In this document: positions 1 to 9,205 of the stretch, piece by piece
Layout: every line of letters begins with the position of its first letter
How positions within the stretch are numbered: position 1 is the stretch's first letter
DNA from: Exobacillus caeni
Lineage (GTDB): Bacteria > Bacillota > Bacilli > Bacillales > Guptibacillaceae
NCBI RefSeq assembly: GCF_005747095.1
Contig: NZ_SWLG01000007.1
Coordinates: 124,001 to 188,000 of the forward strand
Direction: 5' to 3'
Length of the DNA: 64,000 bases
Position numbers and translations under genes: made by a program
Notes under the pieces: model-generated
Database searches by the model: none
The model's input: the letters and a program-made list of their open reading frames with translations, nothing else
Told to the model about the DNA's origin: nothing

Positions 1-143
1 TAAACGGTGTAGTTCTTTTTAATCCGCTGAGCGATACCCAGTTTTTAATGTTTGTTAAGGATCTCTTTATTCCTTTTTCATCCATTTTCATTGTGGCAAT
101 ATCATTTTTACTGGCTTTCTATTCCTTGTTGAAATCAGCTTAA
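1..143 (+). CDS. C-terminal end of GerAB-type spore germination permease (partial)
   Basis: An open frame enters from the left edge and stops at 141-143. Its last 46 codons read a Phe/Leu-rich hydrophobic tail ending LLAFYSLLKSA, as expected for the last membrane helix of a GerAB-type (amino-acid permease superfamily) germinant-receptor subunit. Identity rests mainly on position: it ends 16 bases before a GerAA-type gene that overlaps a GerAC-type gene, and receptor operons normally hold all three. The fragment alone is too short for a family assignment. Confidence 0.6.
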   Translation, partial: NGVVLFNPLSDTQFLMFVKDLFIPFSSIFIVAISFLLAFYSLLKSA

Positions 144-159
144 AGGAGAAAATAATACC

Positions 160-1659
160 ATGAAGTATAAGAAGTTACGAAAGCAAAAAATCTCCGGAAA
201 AAGTGAAAAAAACCATACTCCATCTACCCTTGAAAATTTGCATAAATTATTTGAAGGATGCGGAGATGTTAAGTTCCACAAGTTAGTGGATCAGGAAGGA
301 AAACCTTTTCACCTTGTATATTGCCAGGGATTATATGATAAAAGAAAATTAGACCAATTAGTGATCCCCTCTTTTATGAGGATTTTAAACAACCATGCAA
401 CAGAATCAACTTTAAGTTTTGAAGAAATCGAAGAAAAACTGGAAACTCCTGTTTCGATAGTGGAAAACAATGAACAGATCATCTCCAGAGTGTTTAACGG
501 AGAAATCTTAATCATGATAGGCGAAGATTTACTTCTTACAGTTGATATTTCAGATCATCCACAACGAAGTCCTGAAGAGCCAAACTCAGAATTAAGTATA
601 AAGGGAGCAAGGGACGGATTCGTAGAGGAAATTCAAGTGAATATGGCTTTGATCCGCAAAAGATTAAGGACCAACACCCTTAATTATGAACAATTCGTTC
701 TCGGAAAACGGACCCATACAAAGGTGGGACTGTTATATATTGAAGATATCATTGATATGGATATTATAACTGAATTAAAAGAGAGAATATCGAAAATAGA
801 TATCGATGGGGTTATCAATTCTACACAGTTGAAAGAATTACTAAAGGAGAGCCCTTTTACGATATTACCAACAATCGGAGATACAGGGCGGCCAGATTTT
901 GCAGTCGATTGTTTATTGCGCGGAAGATTTGTAATTATCATTGATGGTGTTCCTACCATCCTGATCGGCCCGGCTAACCTCTTTTTCCTGTTTAGGAGCG
1001 GGGAGGATAACGAATTTAACTTTTTATTTAATTCTTTCGAAAGATTATTACGCATTTCAGGACTGCTTATATCAACTTTCTTGCCAGGTATGTGGATCGC
1101 GCTCATCACCATTCACCAGGATCAAATTCCCTTTAGTTTATTGGCGACGTTAATCGAATCCAGAAAAGGGGTTCCTCTCCCGTCTGCAATGGAAGCGATC
1201 ATAATGCTTCTTTTATTTTCCCTATTTAGAGAAGCTGGTTTACGGCTGCCTAAAACTATCGGCCAAACATTAAGTGTTATTGGAGGCTTGATCATCGGAG
1301 ATGCGGCGATCAGGGCCGGCCTTACCAATCCGGCCATGTTAGTCGTCATCGCGGCTTCCGAGATAGCGACTTATACACTCGGAAATATTTCATTGACTGG
1401 TATTGTCAATGTGTTACGCATATTTATCATTATTTTGTCAGGGACGTTTGGTGTTTGGGGATTGTTTCTTTCCTTTGCATTATTGAGTATTTATGGAGCC
1501 CACTTAAGGCCGTTTGGCATTCCATATCTTGCTCCTTTTACTTATAAAAAACCGGTCACTTTATTAAACACCTATTTCCGGCTGCCATGGAAACTTCTTC
1601 ACACAAGACCAGGTTTCCTTAAACCCCAGGATCCAACCAAAGGAGGAGAAGATGGATGA
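160..1659 (+). CDS. GerA-family spore germination receptor subunit A
   Basis: This 499-residue protein has the GerAA/GerKA layout: a soluble N-terminal half to about residue 240, then a hydrophobic half with several membrane helices (about 265-310 and 330-450) and a Pro-rich basic tail. The stretch around residues 240-265 (GDTGRPDFAVDCLLRGR) matches the conserved block before the membrane part. In the family, subunit A sits in the spore inner membrane with B and C and helps sense nutrients. It starts at an ATG 10 bases after AAAGGAG and overlaps the next gene by 4 bases (ATGA), so it is translationally coupled. The germinant cannot be told from sequence. Confidence 0.93.
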   Translation: MKYKKLRKQKISGKSEKNHTPSTLENLHKLFEGCGDVKFHKLVDQEGKPFHLVYCQGLYDKRKLDQLVIPSFMRILNNHATESTLSFEEIEEKLETPVSIVENNEQIISRVFNGEILIMIGEDLLLTVDISDHPQRSPEEPNSELSIKGARDGFVEEIQVNMALIRKRLRTNTLNYEQFVLGKRTHTKVGLLYIEDIIDMDIITELKERISKIDIDGVINSTQLKELLKESPFTILPTIGDTGRPDFAVDCLLRGRFVIIIDGVPTILIGPANLFFLFRSGEDNEFNFLFNSFERLLRISGLLISTFLPGMWIALITIHQDQIPFSLLATLIESRKGVPLPSAMEAIIMLLLFSLFREAGLRLPKTIGQTLSVIGGLIIGDAAIRAGLTNPAMLVVIAASEIATYTLGNISLTGIVNVLRIFIIILSGTFGVWGLFLSFALLSIYGAHLRPFGIPYLAPFTYKKPVTLLNTYFRLPWKLLHTRPGFLKPQDPTKGGEDG

Positions 1660-2831
1660 TAAGAAAGCTTTTCTTCATAATATTGCTTCCCCTTGTGTTT
1701 CTTTCTGGCTGCTGGGACGTGGATGAAATAGACAGAATGCTGTATATCCATGCGGTAGGTGTGGATTACAAGGATGGATATTATTATCTATATGGGCAGC
1801 TTTTAAATGTTAAATCCTCAGGGACAAGCAGTTCTTCAAAAGGTAATGGACAGGCCGGAGGAGGCCAGGTTCCTGCAATAGTCGGAATAGGAAAAGGAAA
1901 AACTGTTGATGAAGCAGCATTTGACTTCTACAAGAATCTTCCACGGCGTCTCTTTTGGGGGCATTTATCTGCGATCATATTTTCTGAGGAAGCTTTAAAA
2001 CAGAAAGACGTTGTGTTCTCCACACTGGATGTTTTCGATCGTTATCGAGAAACCCGCTATACATTATGGATTTCGACAACACCAGACTCTGTCGAAAAGC
2101 TGCTGTCTTCCGTCTTTCTAACCGATATATCCCCCCTCCAAACGAGGATTTCGGATCCGATGCACAGTTACGAACAAAATTCTTTTATACAGCCAAAACG
2201 GTTGAAGGATTTTTTACTCGAGCTTAACGAACCTTCCTTTACAGCGATACTACCCTTAATCGAAGTTGTAGACAGCTATTGGAAAGACGGAGGGAAAACT
2301 ACTTCACCAGGATTAAGAATTAACGGAGTAAGTCTTGTCAGCAAAAAGGACGGATTTAACGGTACTTTAACTGGTACTGCTGTGAAAGGGCTTCGATGGC
2401 TAACACCCGAGGCTGGCCGGAATGATTTAATGATCTTTAGCGATGGCAGCCCTGTCGCTTCTATCGTCTTCGAAAAACCCAAATTGAAAATCGTGCCGGA
2501 AGTCAAAGACGGAAATGTAAGGTTCAACCTCAAGGTAGAGATGAAAGGAACTGTTAGTGAACTTTTTCAGGAAAAATCTGAAAAGACTTTAAATCAACTT
2601 GCTTCTAAAGCAATAAAAAAGGAGATTAAACATACCTATCAAGCTGCACTTGATAAGAATGTAGACATTTACAAAATAACAGAACAGTTATACAGGACAA
2701 ATCCGAAAGAATGGAAAAAAGTAACGTTGGACGGGAATATTAATCCGCTTAAATCTGACTCGTTAAACAAAATTGAAGTGAAAGCAAAAATAAATACTAC
2801 CGGTAAAATCGAGTTAAAAAGACCAGAATAA
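1656..2831 (+). CDS. GerAC-family germination lipoprotein (receptor subunit C)
   Basis: This 391-residue lipoprotein begins with a signal peptide and a lipobox LSGC whose lipidated Cys is residue 19, followed by WDVDEIDR, the typical GerAC mature N-terminus. A Ser/Gly-rich stretch lies near residues 55-72. The family is the outer-face C subunit of germinant receptors. It starts within the end of the subunit A gene (ATGA overlap) and is the last gene of the operon; a hairpin covers its stop codon. Strand and spacing fit one B-A-C transcript, with subunit B at the window edge. Confidence 0.92.
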   Translation: MIRKLFFIILLPLVFLSGCWDVDEIDRMLYIHAVGVDYKDGYYYLYGQLLNVKSSGTSSSSKGNGQAGGGQVPAIVGIGKGKTVDEAAFDFYKNLPRRLFWGHLSAIIFSEEALKQKDVVFSTLDVFDRYRETRYTLWISTTPDSVEKLLSSVFLTDISPLQTRISDPMHSYEQNSFIQPKRLKDFLLELNEPSFTAILPLIEVVDSYWKDGGKTTSPGLRINGVSLVSKKDGFNGTLTGTAVKGLRWLTPEAGRNDLMIFSDGSPVASIVFEKPKLKIVPEVKDGNVRFNLKVEMKGTVSELFQEKSEKTLNQLASKAIKKEIKHTYQAALDKNVDIYKITEQLYRTNPKEWKKVTLDGNINPLKSDSLNKIEVKAKINTTGKIELKRPE

Positions 2832-2862
2832 CCCTGAAAAAAAGCAGGATTATTCTGGTCTT
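2815..2862. terminator. Bidirectional terminator between ger operon and paaK
   Basis: A near-perfect inverted repeat has outer arms AAGACCAGAATAA and TTATTCTGGTCTT around a short A-rich loop and overlaps the GerAC stop codon. Read on the minus strand it is followed by TTTTTAA, a good U-run for paaK transcripts. The plus-strand U-run is weaker. Confidence 0.8.
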
Positions 2863-2898
2863 GATTTCACCATCTCATGATACCGCTTACAATTTAAA

Positions 2899-4227
2899 TT
2901 ATACTTCTTCCAGAACCTGTTTGCGATGATCCACAATCCGGATTGCTTTTCCTTCCGATCTTGGTACTTGCTTTGGTTCCTTGATAACCGTATTGATCGC
3001 AACATAGCAGTTAGATTTTAATTGATGCTGGATCTTGTATTGCAACAGCTGGACAGCTTCACTCGCCATATCGCCATTGATGCTCTTATGGAAAGCTTCT
3101 GATATTTCGCAATGCAGTTCAACGATATCCATAGAACCCTTCTTCTTCAAATGCAACTGGTAATGCGGGTCAAGTTCTTCTATCGAAATGAGATAATGTT
3201 CAATCTCTGAAGGGAACACATTCACTCCCCTGATGATCAGCATATCGTCGATTCTTCCTTTTACTCTCGACATCCTTGTCGTTGTTCTTCCACAGGAGCA
3301 CTTTTCTTTTGTAATAGAAGCAATATCGCCAGTTCGATAACGGATAATCGGAAATGCTTCTTTCGTTAAGCTAGTAAAAACAAGTTCTCCCTGTGTTCCA
3401 TCTGGAACGGGTTCAAGTGTCTCAGGGTCTATTACTTCCACATAAAAATGGTCGTCTGTTACATGCAGTCCATCCTGTGCTTCGTGGCACTCCATCGATA
3501 CTCCGGGTCCGATCACTTCACTCAATCCATAAATGTCACACGCTTTTATTCCAAGCTTCTCCTCGAGCGTCTTTCTCATTTCTTCTGACCAGGATTCCGC
3601 TCCGAAGATTCCGTACTTCAAGCTTGTTTGTCGTGGATCTTTTCCCATTTGTTCCATCGTTTCCGCAATATTTAATGCGTACGACGGCGTTGCACAAATA
3701 ACAGTAGGCTCAAAGTCTTCGATCAGGGTAATCTGGCGCTGGGTGTTGCCTCCTGAAACAGGCACAGTTGCCATTCCTAGCTTTTCTCCGCCATAGTGGA
3801 GGCCTAATCCTCCGGTGAATAATCCGTAGCCATATGCGTTATGTAGTATTTCACCAGGGTTTCCACCGGCGATTGTAATCGCTCTTGCAACAATTTCAGC
3901 CCAGTTATCGATATCATTTTGGGTATATCCCACAACTGTTGGCTTTCCACTCGTTCCAGACGAACAATGGACCCGGACGATTTCATCTCTTCCCACAGCA
4001 AAAAGGCCAAACGGATAATGGTCCCGCATATCTTGCTTTCTTGTAAAAGGAAGCTTTTTAATATCTTCCAAGGAAGCGATGTCCTCAGGCTTAATCCCCT
4101 TTTCATCGAATTTCTCTTTGTAAAAATCTACTTTTTCGTACACAGTATTTACCGTCTTCTTTATGCGATCGAGTTGGAGCTTTTCAATGTCAGAACGTAC
4201 TGCTGTTTCGATTTCGTGAAGTGCCAC
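2899..4227 (-). CDS. paaK: Phenylacetate-CoA ligase
   Basis: An adenylate-forming ligase of about 442 residues. It carries the PaaK phosphate-binding loop SSGTSGKPTV (near residue 90), a later YGLSE motif and the YRTGD motif of ANL enzymes, plus a C-terminal domain with RVKGRIDDMLIIRG. PaaK makes phenylacetyl-CoA from phenylacetate, CoA and ATP. An upstream TTG at 4233 lies only two bases after GGAGG, while the GTG at 4227 has about eight bases of spacing and is the better start. It is divergent from a PaaI-like thioesterase, which suggests aryl-CoA metabolism. The other paa genes are not here, so indole-acetate or another aryl acid remains possible as substrate. Confidence 0.93.
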   Translation of the reverse strand: MALHEIETAVRSDIEKLQLDRIKKTVNTVYEKVDFYKEKFDEKGIKPEDIASLEDIKKLPFTRKQDMRDHYPFGLFAVGRDEIVRVHCSSGTSGKPTVVGYTQNDIDNWAEIVARAITIAGGNPGEILHNAYGYGLFTGGLGLHYGGEKLGMATVPVSGGNTQRQITLIEDFEPTVICATPSYALNIAETMEQMGKDPRQTSLKYGIFGAESWSEEMRKTLEEKLGIKACDIYGLSEVIGPGVSMECHEAQDGLHVTDDHFYVEVIDPETLEPVPDGTQGELVFTSLTKEAFPIIRYRTGDIASITKEKCSCGRTTTRMSRVKGRIDDMLIIRGVNVFPSEIEHYLISIEELDPHYQLHLKKKGSMDIVELHCEISEAFHKSINGDMASEAVQLLQYKIQHQLKSNCYVAINTVIKEPKQVPRSEGKAIRIVDHRKQVLEEV

Positions 4228-4455
4228 TTGCAATTCCTCCCTTTATCTCCTAAATAGTAAAACCATTTAATTATATAACGTTAATTTCCCGTCAAACTAA
4301 TAGTGTGATATATATTACAGAATAAACCGAGAATGAATGGGTGTCAATATATTTTCAGAATATTACTATTATTATTGGGTTTGCTCTGTTATTCTGTTTT
4401 ATTTAATAGTAAAATTTTAAAAGAATAAGAAATCATCTATCAGGACGTGATAAAA
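4228..4455. promoter_or_regulatory. Divergent promoter region of paaK and PaaI-like gene
   Basis: An AT-rich intergenic region between divergent genes. ACAGAATAA at 4317-4325 and its exact inverse TTATTCTGT at 4389-4397 could be distant half-sites for a shared regulator, and a third partial CAGAATA lies at 4356-4362. No convincing -35/-10 pair stood out. The operator idea is a weak inference. Confidence 0.3.
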
Positions 4456-4860
4456 ATGAATGAAAAATTAGTAGAGAAAATGAAAGCAGATCCTTATGCC
4501 AACTTCCTTGGCATCGAGCTGTTAGAAGTTCGGGAGGGATTTGCTCAGGCATCATTGGTTATTAAAGAAAACATGCTTAACTTTAACGGAACGGCAAACG
4601 GCGGAGTGATTTTCTCGCTTGCTGATTACGCTTTTGCTGCTGCAAGCAATTCACATAACCAGGCTGCTTTCGGCATTACTGTAACCATCCATTATCTTGC
4701 ACCAGGATGGACAGGAGAAAGGGTAACCGCAACCGTAAAGGAAGAAACAAAGCCCGGACGCCTCGGATTATACCGGATGGAAGTGACAAACGAAAAAGAA
4801 GATTTGCTGGCTGTTTGCGAGGGAATGGTCTACAGGAAAAAAGATACTGTGATTAGCTGA
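4456..4860 (+). CDS. PaaI-family hotdog thioesterase
   Basis: A 134-residue single hotdog domain. The block GTANGGVIFSLADYAFAAASN (about residues 45-65) is the PaaI signature; the Asp of SLAD, near residue 57, occupies the catalytic position. PaaI enzymes hydrolyse ring-hydroxylated or other aryl-CoA esters and act as a release valve for trapped CoA. The ATG at 4456 is preceded by AGGA at about 10 bases; an in-frame GTG at 4447 has no proper site. Divergence from paaK supports a role with phenylacetyl-CoA-type thioesters. Confidence 0.87.
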   Translation: MNEKLVEKMKADPYANFLGIELLEVREGFAQASLVIKENMLNFNGTANGGVIFSLADYAFAAASNSHNQAAFGITVTIHYLAPGWTGERVTATVKEETKPGRLGLYRMEVTNEKEDLLAVCEGMVYRKKDTVIS

Positions 4861-5042
4861 ACTTATTGAAAATCACTTATGGTAATTAAAGGATGGATTA
4901 TTGCATAAACGTTTGTTATGTTACAAAACAAAAAACATTATCAAAAGTCTCTCATAATATCAATTTCATCATGATTGTTTGCTAGAATAGGTTTTGAAGA
5001 TGAAACCCCATCTTCATCCCCCTAAACCCTAAAAGATAAATC

Positions 5043-5086
5043 GAACCCCGTGCCGAACGTCTGGCATGGGGTTCGTTCGTTTTTTT
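5043..5086. terminator. Terminator between PaaI-like gene and phoD
   Basis: A GC-rich stem, GAACCCC(G/A)TGCC paired with GGCATGGGGTTC around an 8-base loop, is followed on the plus strand by TTCGTTTTTTT. It overlaps the phoD stop codon, and on the minus strand it is followed by a weaker T-rich stretch. It probably ends both convergent transcripts. Confidence 0.85.
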
Positions 5087-6704
5087 ATACAGACACTGGG
5101 GACTTCTCCTTTCTTATATGTAAAGATGGGTTACCATCTTCCACCGTTAAAGTAGCACGTGTTTCCATAGGAGCACCCGGTTTCTTTACATATGGAACAA
5201 TCACATAATCTGCCTGCCAGTTATTTTGAGTAACTGTACAACGTACATATCCACGCTGATTATTAAAAAACTTAATATGCGGATTTTCTTCCAATACTTC
5301 TGCCGTATTATTTCTCCGATCAGACCCATCTCCACCAGATGTGATAGAAGTTCCTACAAACTCGACACCAACGTTTTTAGAATCTGGATTATCAAAGTCA
5401 GCTTTTATCTCGTTTGCCCAGTTAGAATGAACGTCACCTGTCAAAACAACAGGGTTGCTTACATTATTAGTGCTTAAAAAGTCTAAAATACGCTGGCGCG
5501 CTACAGGATAACCATCCCATGCATCCATACTGTAGCGTTCTGCTTCTGGGCCAAATCCATAATCACGCCGTGCAAAGAAAACCTGCTGGGCAAGAACATT
5601 CCATTTAGCAGAAGAAGCCTTCAAGCCTTCAAGCAACCATTTTTCTTGTTCACTTCCAAGAATTGTTCTGTTAGGGTCCATCGATTCAGGTGTTGGACTG
5701 TCCCATCCATCCCCATTCGCCTGGTTATCCCTGTATTGGCGGGTGTCAAGCATATTAAATTCCACTAGATTTCCAAAGGATACTCTTCTATATAACTGCA
5801 TGTCGATTCCGGAAGGATAAGATGTCCTTCTTAACGGCATATGTTCATAGTAGGCTTGAAATGCTACGGCCCTTCTTCTTAAGAAGTCTTCCCGTGATTG
5901 TTTGTCTGGGTCCTGTGGAACTTCATCTGCCCAGTTATTATCGATTTCATGATCATCAAGTGTTACAAGCCACGGGAAATTTGCATGTGCAGCCTGTAAA
6001 TCACTATCAAGCTTGTATAACGCATATCGATTGCGATAGTCCTCTATAGTATAAACTTCCGGGTACTCCTTATCGATCGGCCTCACACCATTCGAGTTAT
6101 GCGTCCCTTCATAAATATAGTCTCCTAAATGTATAACCAGGTCCAGATCATCCTTTGCCATATGCTGATAGGCTGTATAATATCCTGCCGTCCATAGCTG
6201 GCAAGAAGCAAAAGCAAATTTGACCTGTTCTACATTTGCGTGGAACGGAGGTGCCGTTTTGGTTCTTCCTACCGGACTGAGTTCCGGACCAGCTTTAAAT
6301 CGATAAAAGTACCATGTCGATGGGTTCAACCCATTAACTTCAATATGGACTGAATGGCCAAGATTGGGTTTAGAAAGCTCTGTTCCTCTCTGGACAACAT
6401 TCTTAAAACTTTGATCTAACGCAACTTCCCACTGGACGGGAAAAGGATGGGAAGGCATCCCCCCTCCATTCAACGGATCCGGAGCAAGACGCGTCCACAA
6501 AACGACACCATCTGGCAAAGGATCACCAGAGGCTACTCCTAATGTAAATGGATAAGATTGAAAATTAGATTTCGCAGCAGATGCCAAATCAACTGGAAGT
6601 GAATTGGCGATTGTAACACCGAGTGCTACCCCTACAGCTTTACCGGATCTCTTAATAAAATTCCGCCGATTAAACTTGTCCCCTAATTGATCGCTTCTTT
6701 TCAT
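5085..6704 (-). CDS. phoD: Tat-exported alkaline phosphatase/phosphodiesterase PhoD
   Basis: About 539 residues from the ATG at 6704, which follows AAAGGAGGG; an upstream in-frame start adds ten residues without a site. The N-terminus has a twin-arginine signal (RRNFIKR, Arg13-Arg14), a hydrophobic stretch and an Ala-X-Ala-like end. The mature part has PhoD motifs: FASCQLW, HLGDYIYEG, LDDHEIDNNW, DTRQYR and VVLTGDVHSNWA, which bind the catalytic Ca/Fe metals. It releases phosphate from phosphomono- and diesters, including teichoic acid, outside the membrane. Unlike the B. subtilis phoD-tatAd-tatCd operon, here phoD is divergent from tatA-tatC across about 500 bases. Confidence 0.95.
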   Translation of the reverse strand: MKRSDQLGDKFNRRNFIKRSGKAVGVALGVTIANSLPVDLASAAKSNFQSYPFTLGVASGDPLPDGVVLWTRLAPDPLNGGGMPSHPFPVQWEVALDQSFKNVVQRGTELSKPNLGHSVHIEVNGLNPSTWYFYRFKAGPELSPVGRTKTAPPFHANVEQVKFAFASCQLWTAGYYTAYQHMAKDDLDLVIHLGDYIYEGTHNSNGVRPIDKEYPEVYTIEDYRNRYALYKLDSDLQAAHANFPWLVTLDDHEIDNNWADEVPQDPDKQSREDFLRRRAVAFQAYYEHMPLRRTSYPSGIDMQLYRRVSFGNLVEFNMLDTRQYRDNQANGDGWDSPTPESMDPNRTILGSEQEKWLLEGLKASSAKWNVLAQQVFFARRDYGFGPEAERYSMDAWDGYPVARQRILDFLSTNNVSNPVVLTGDVHSNWANEIKADFDNPDSKNVGVEFVGTSITSGGDGSDRRNNTAEVLEENPHIKFFNNQRGYVRCTVTQNNWQADYVIVPYVKKPGAPMETRATLTVEDGNPSLHIRKEKSPVSV

Positions 6705-6927
6705 TTTTAGCCCTCCTTTATATTTCAAGCCCAATTGTAGCCATAAAATGTAAAGGAAATATTTCGTTACAGTAAAAATATGTATTCAAAGGAATAATCA
6801 GTTATTTAGTCTTGTTTTTAAGCCTTTTTCTATAAGTCGCCCAGTCTAAGAATCAACGATATTACTCACTCAGTCATAAGTGACCGGGTGCTTTTTCCTA
6901 AAAAATAATAACCTCCATGTCCATAAA

Positions 6928-6965
6928 TTGACATTAATTTCACAAAATTAACAAATAGCTTTTCA
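6928..6965 (+). promoter_or_regulatory. Putative PhoP-box cluster between phoD and tatA
   Basis: Four TT(N)NCA-type hexamers occur in a row on the plus strand: TTGACA (6928), TTCACA (6939), TTAACA (6948) and TTTTCA (6960), with starts 11, 9 and 12 bases apart. Bacillus PhoP binds TT(A/C/T)ACA-like repeats about 11 bp apart, and phoD/tatAd/tatCd are Pho-regulon genes in B. subtilis. The remaining region 6705-7213 is AT-rich with no other gene seen. Confidence 0.5.
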
Positions 6966-7213
6966 ATAATTTAGTACAAAAGATGTTGGAAATTGGGGTA
7001 ACACATCATACCAGCTTTAAATTCTTATTATGTTAAGGTCTATAGTAGTATGTTTTCACAAGGATAAAAATGACATTTATCTTATTTTTGCTCAACTAGC
7101 CAACAATATAAACTTTATTAACAATAGATTAATAGAAAATCAGTAAGATGTAATGGAATCAGAATTTCTGTGGAAGCTTGCAGCGATTCTAAAAAAATTT
7201 AGGAGGTTGTATT

Positions 7214-7414
7214 ATGCCATTTGGTAACATTGGAATTCCTGGATTGATATTAATTCTAGTCATTGCGCTTATTATTTTCGGACCATCAAAACTTCCAGAG
7301 ATCGGTAAGGCTTTTGGAAATACGTTAAAAGAATTCAAGCGAGCTACAAATGATCTTGTATCTACTGAAAAGGAACTCCCAAAAGAGGATGATAAAAGAA
7401 ACAGTGCTTCTTAA
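7214..7414 (+). CDS. tatA: Twin-arginine translocase subunit TatA
   Basis: A 66-residue TatA/E protein: short N-terminus, one membrane helix (about residues 8-22), the FGP hinge ([16 protein letters not shown]) and an amphipathic helix followed by a charged tail. TatA oligomers form the passage for folded Tat substrates once TatC has bound the signal peptide. It starts at an ATG after TTAGGAGG and lies 36 bases upstream of tatC, forming a minimal TatA-TatC system. The divergent PhoD is the obvious dedicated substrate, as in B. subtilis TatAd-Cd. Confidence 0.96.
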   Translation: MPFGNIGIPGLILILVIALIIFGPSKLPEIGKAFGNTLKEFKRATNDLVSTEKELPKEDDKRNSAS

Positions 7415-7450
7415 GAAAACATCTTGTTACTTGGGGAGTGAATAAGAAAC

Positions 7451-8188
7451 ATGGACAGAGACCTTTATTTGGCTGAACATCTTGAGGAGTTAAGGAGAAG
7501 ACTGATCATTACCACTGGATTTTTCTTGATATTTTTCATCGTTTTTTTTGTGTATGTAGAAAACATATATGAATTTTTAATCAAAGATCTAGAGGACAAA
7601 CTGGCGATTCTGGGCCCAGCCGATATTCTTTGGGTCTATTTTTTAATTTCAGGCGTGTTTGCAATAGCTTTTACGATTCCTATAGCAGCATATCAAATCT
7701 GGAAATTTGTCTTGCCTGCACTGGATCCTAATGAAAGAAAATCTACGTTGCTTCTTATCCCATCGCTTTTTATTTTATTTTTAACAGGGATAGGTTTTGG
7801 ATATATGATCGTTTTTCCAACCGTACTTTCTTTCATGCAAAATATGTCTACTGGACATTTTGAAACATTTTACACAACTGAAAAATACTTTCGTTTTATG
7901 ATCAATCTCACTTTTCCGTTCGGGGTGTTATTTGAACTGCCTGCAGTTATCCTTTTTCTCACCAGTCTCGGCATCCTTAATCCTGCAAGATTAGCTAAGA
8001 CTAGAAAGATTGCATATTTTATTCTGATCGTTACTGCAGTTTTGATAACGCCTCCTGACTTTATATCAGATTTTCTTGTAATGGTTCCGTTGCTGCTGCT
8101 TTATGAAGTTAGCATTACGCTTTCCAGAGTGGTATACCGTAAAAAGTTAAGAAAAGAAAACTTTTTGCATAGTAACTTAAAAAGTTAA
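7451..8188 (+). CDS. tatC: Twin-arginine translocase subunit TatC
   Basis: A 245-residue integral membrane protein with six predicted helices. The N-terminal HLEELRRRLI (residues 10-19) is the TatC signature for signal-peptide recognition, and the conserved stretch between helices 2 and 3 (YQIWKFVLPALDPNERK) follows. TatC binds twin-arginine signals and recruits TatA. The RBS is GGGGAGTG before the ATG. No tatB is present, normal for Firmicutes two-component Tat systems. A hairpin terminator follows the stop. Confidence 0.96.
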   Translation: MDRDLYLAEHLEELRRRLIITTGFFLIFFIVFFVYVENIYEFLIKDLEDKLAILGPADILWVYFLISGVFAIAFTIPIAAYQIWKFVLPALDPNERKSTLLLIPSLFILFLTGIGFGYMIVFPTVLSFMQNMSTGHFETFYTTEKYFRFMINLTFPFGVLFELPAVILFLTSLGILNPARLAKTRKIAYFILIVTAVLITPPDFISDFLVMVPLLLLYEVSITLSRVVYRKKLRKENFLHSNLKS

Positions 8189-8198
8189 TTGAATTGCT

Positions 8199-8240
8199 AA
8201 AGGCGTGTAACCAATATACTGTTTGCACGCCTTCTTCCTT
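8199..8240. terminator. Terminator between tatC and MBL hydrolase
   Basis: The stem AAGGCGTG/CACGCCTT around an 18-base loop is followed on the plus strand by a pyrimidine/T-rich run (TCTTCCTTTCTT). It lies between convergent genes and may serve both. Confidence 0.7.
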
Positions 8241-8255
8241 TCTTATTGGCCTATT

Positions 8256-9185
8256 TTAATCCTTTAAACTAATAGTTTTAATATTTTGCTGATAAATTTC
8301 TGGTGACAACCACCGTTTATAATTTTCAGGCAATACGTTTCCTTCACTACTCTCACTTACTGCCTTTAACAAATGCTTTATGTAATTAAATATCTCATAA
8401 ACGTTTTGTTTGTTTCCAACAGGCCCATGCCCCGGAATAATAGTCTCGATTTCCATTTCCTTCAACTTGTTTAAGATCGCAAGCCATTCTTCTGGGTTAG
8501 ATTCTTCAAACAAGGCGGGATGGGTATCAACAGCTACAAGATCTCCTGAAAACATGGTCTTGTTCTCTGGTATGTATAACATCGAATCGCAAATGGAATG
8601 GCCTCCTCCCAGAGTAAACAGCCGGGCAGACCTTTTTGACCCGTAAATCGTAAATTCATCTTTAAAAGTATAGTTTGGAAGAACCAGTTGCAGATCGGGC
8701 AACGATTTTTCTATTTCATGCAAAAAAGAAATCTGCAGGTTAATTTTTTCATCCTTTGTTTCCTTTGATTCCTTTGTTTCCTTTGCCTTCTCCTCTAATG
8801 TCTCAATGTAATTTTGCAGGCCTGCTAGATCGTTCTTCTGCTTGCTGATTCTTTCAGGATGAATTTCTTTCATATTCTTGAAGGTTTTATCGCTCGAAAC
8901 AATATTGCTCTCATTAAATGCCTGATTGCCGCGAACATGATCGCCGTGCCAGTGGCTGTTTATGACCCAAGAAACAGGACGCTCCGTTATACTCTCTGCC
9001 ATTTGCTTAAGGTCTTCAGCTGACTGCTGGGTGTTAAATGTATCAAAAACGATCGTCTTGTCGCCAAGATCAACGAATCCTGCGTTCCCTACTGCTCCTC
9101 CGCCTTCCTTCGCGAAAGCTGCATAAATGCCATCGCTAACTTTTTCCAAGCTGAAATGGTTACTAGAATGCACTCTGCTCATCAT
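8256..9185 (-). CDS. MBL-fold metallohydrolase
   Basis: A 309-residue metallo-beta-lactamase-fold protein. The zinc motif SHWHGDH lies at residues 77-83, with further ligands in GGGHSICDSM, FSGDLVAVDTHP and IIPGHGPVG. Such enzymes hydrolyse varied thioester, lactone or lactam substrates; this substrate cannot be predicted. There is no signal peptide. Between about residues 135 and 155 lies a charged linker rich in KETK/KESK repeats, encoded by short CCTTTG-type tandem repeats, an unusual insertion for the fold. It starts at the first of two consecutive ATGs after AGGAGG and is followed closely by a small membrane protein gene upstream on the same strand. Confidence 0.85.
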   Translation of the reverse strand: MMSRVHSSNHFSLEKVSDGIYAAFAKEGGGAVGNAGFVDLGDKTIVFDTFNTQQSAEDLKQMAESITERPVSWVINSHWHGDHVRGNQAFNESNIVSSDKTFKNMKEIHPERISKQKNDLAGLQNYIETLEEKAKETKESKETKDEKINLQISFLHEIEKSLPDLQLVLPNYTFKDEFTIYGSKRSARLFTLGGGHSICDSMLYIPENKTMFSGDLVAVDTHPALFEESNPEEWLAILNKLKEMEIETIIPGHGPVGNKQNVYEIFNYIKHLLKAVSESSEGNVLPENYKRWLSPEIYQQNIKTISLKD

Positions 9186-9205
9186 ACCATCCTCCTAAAA
9201 ACAAG

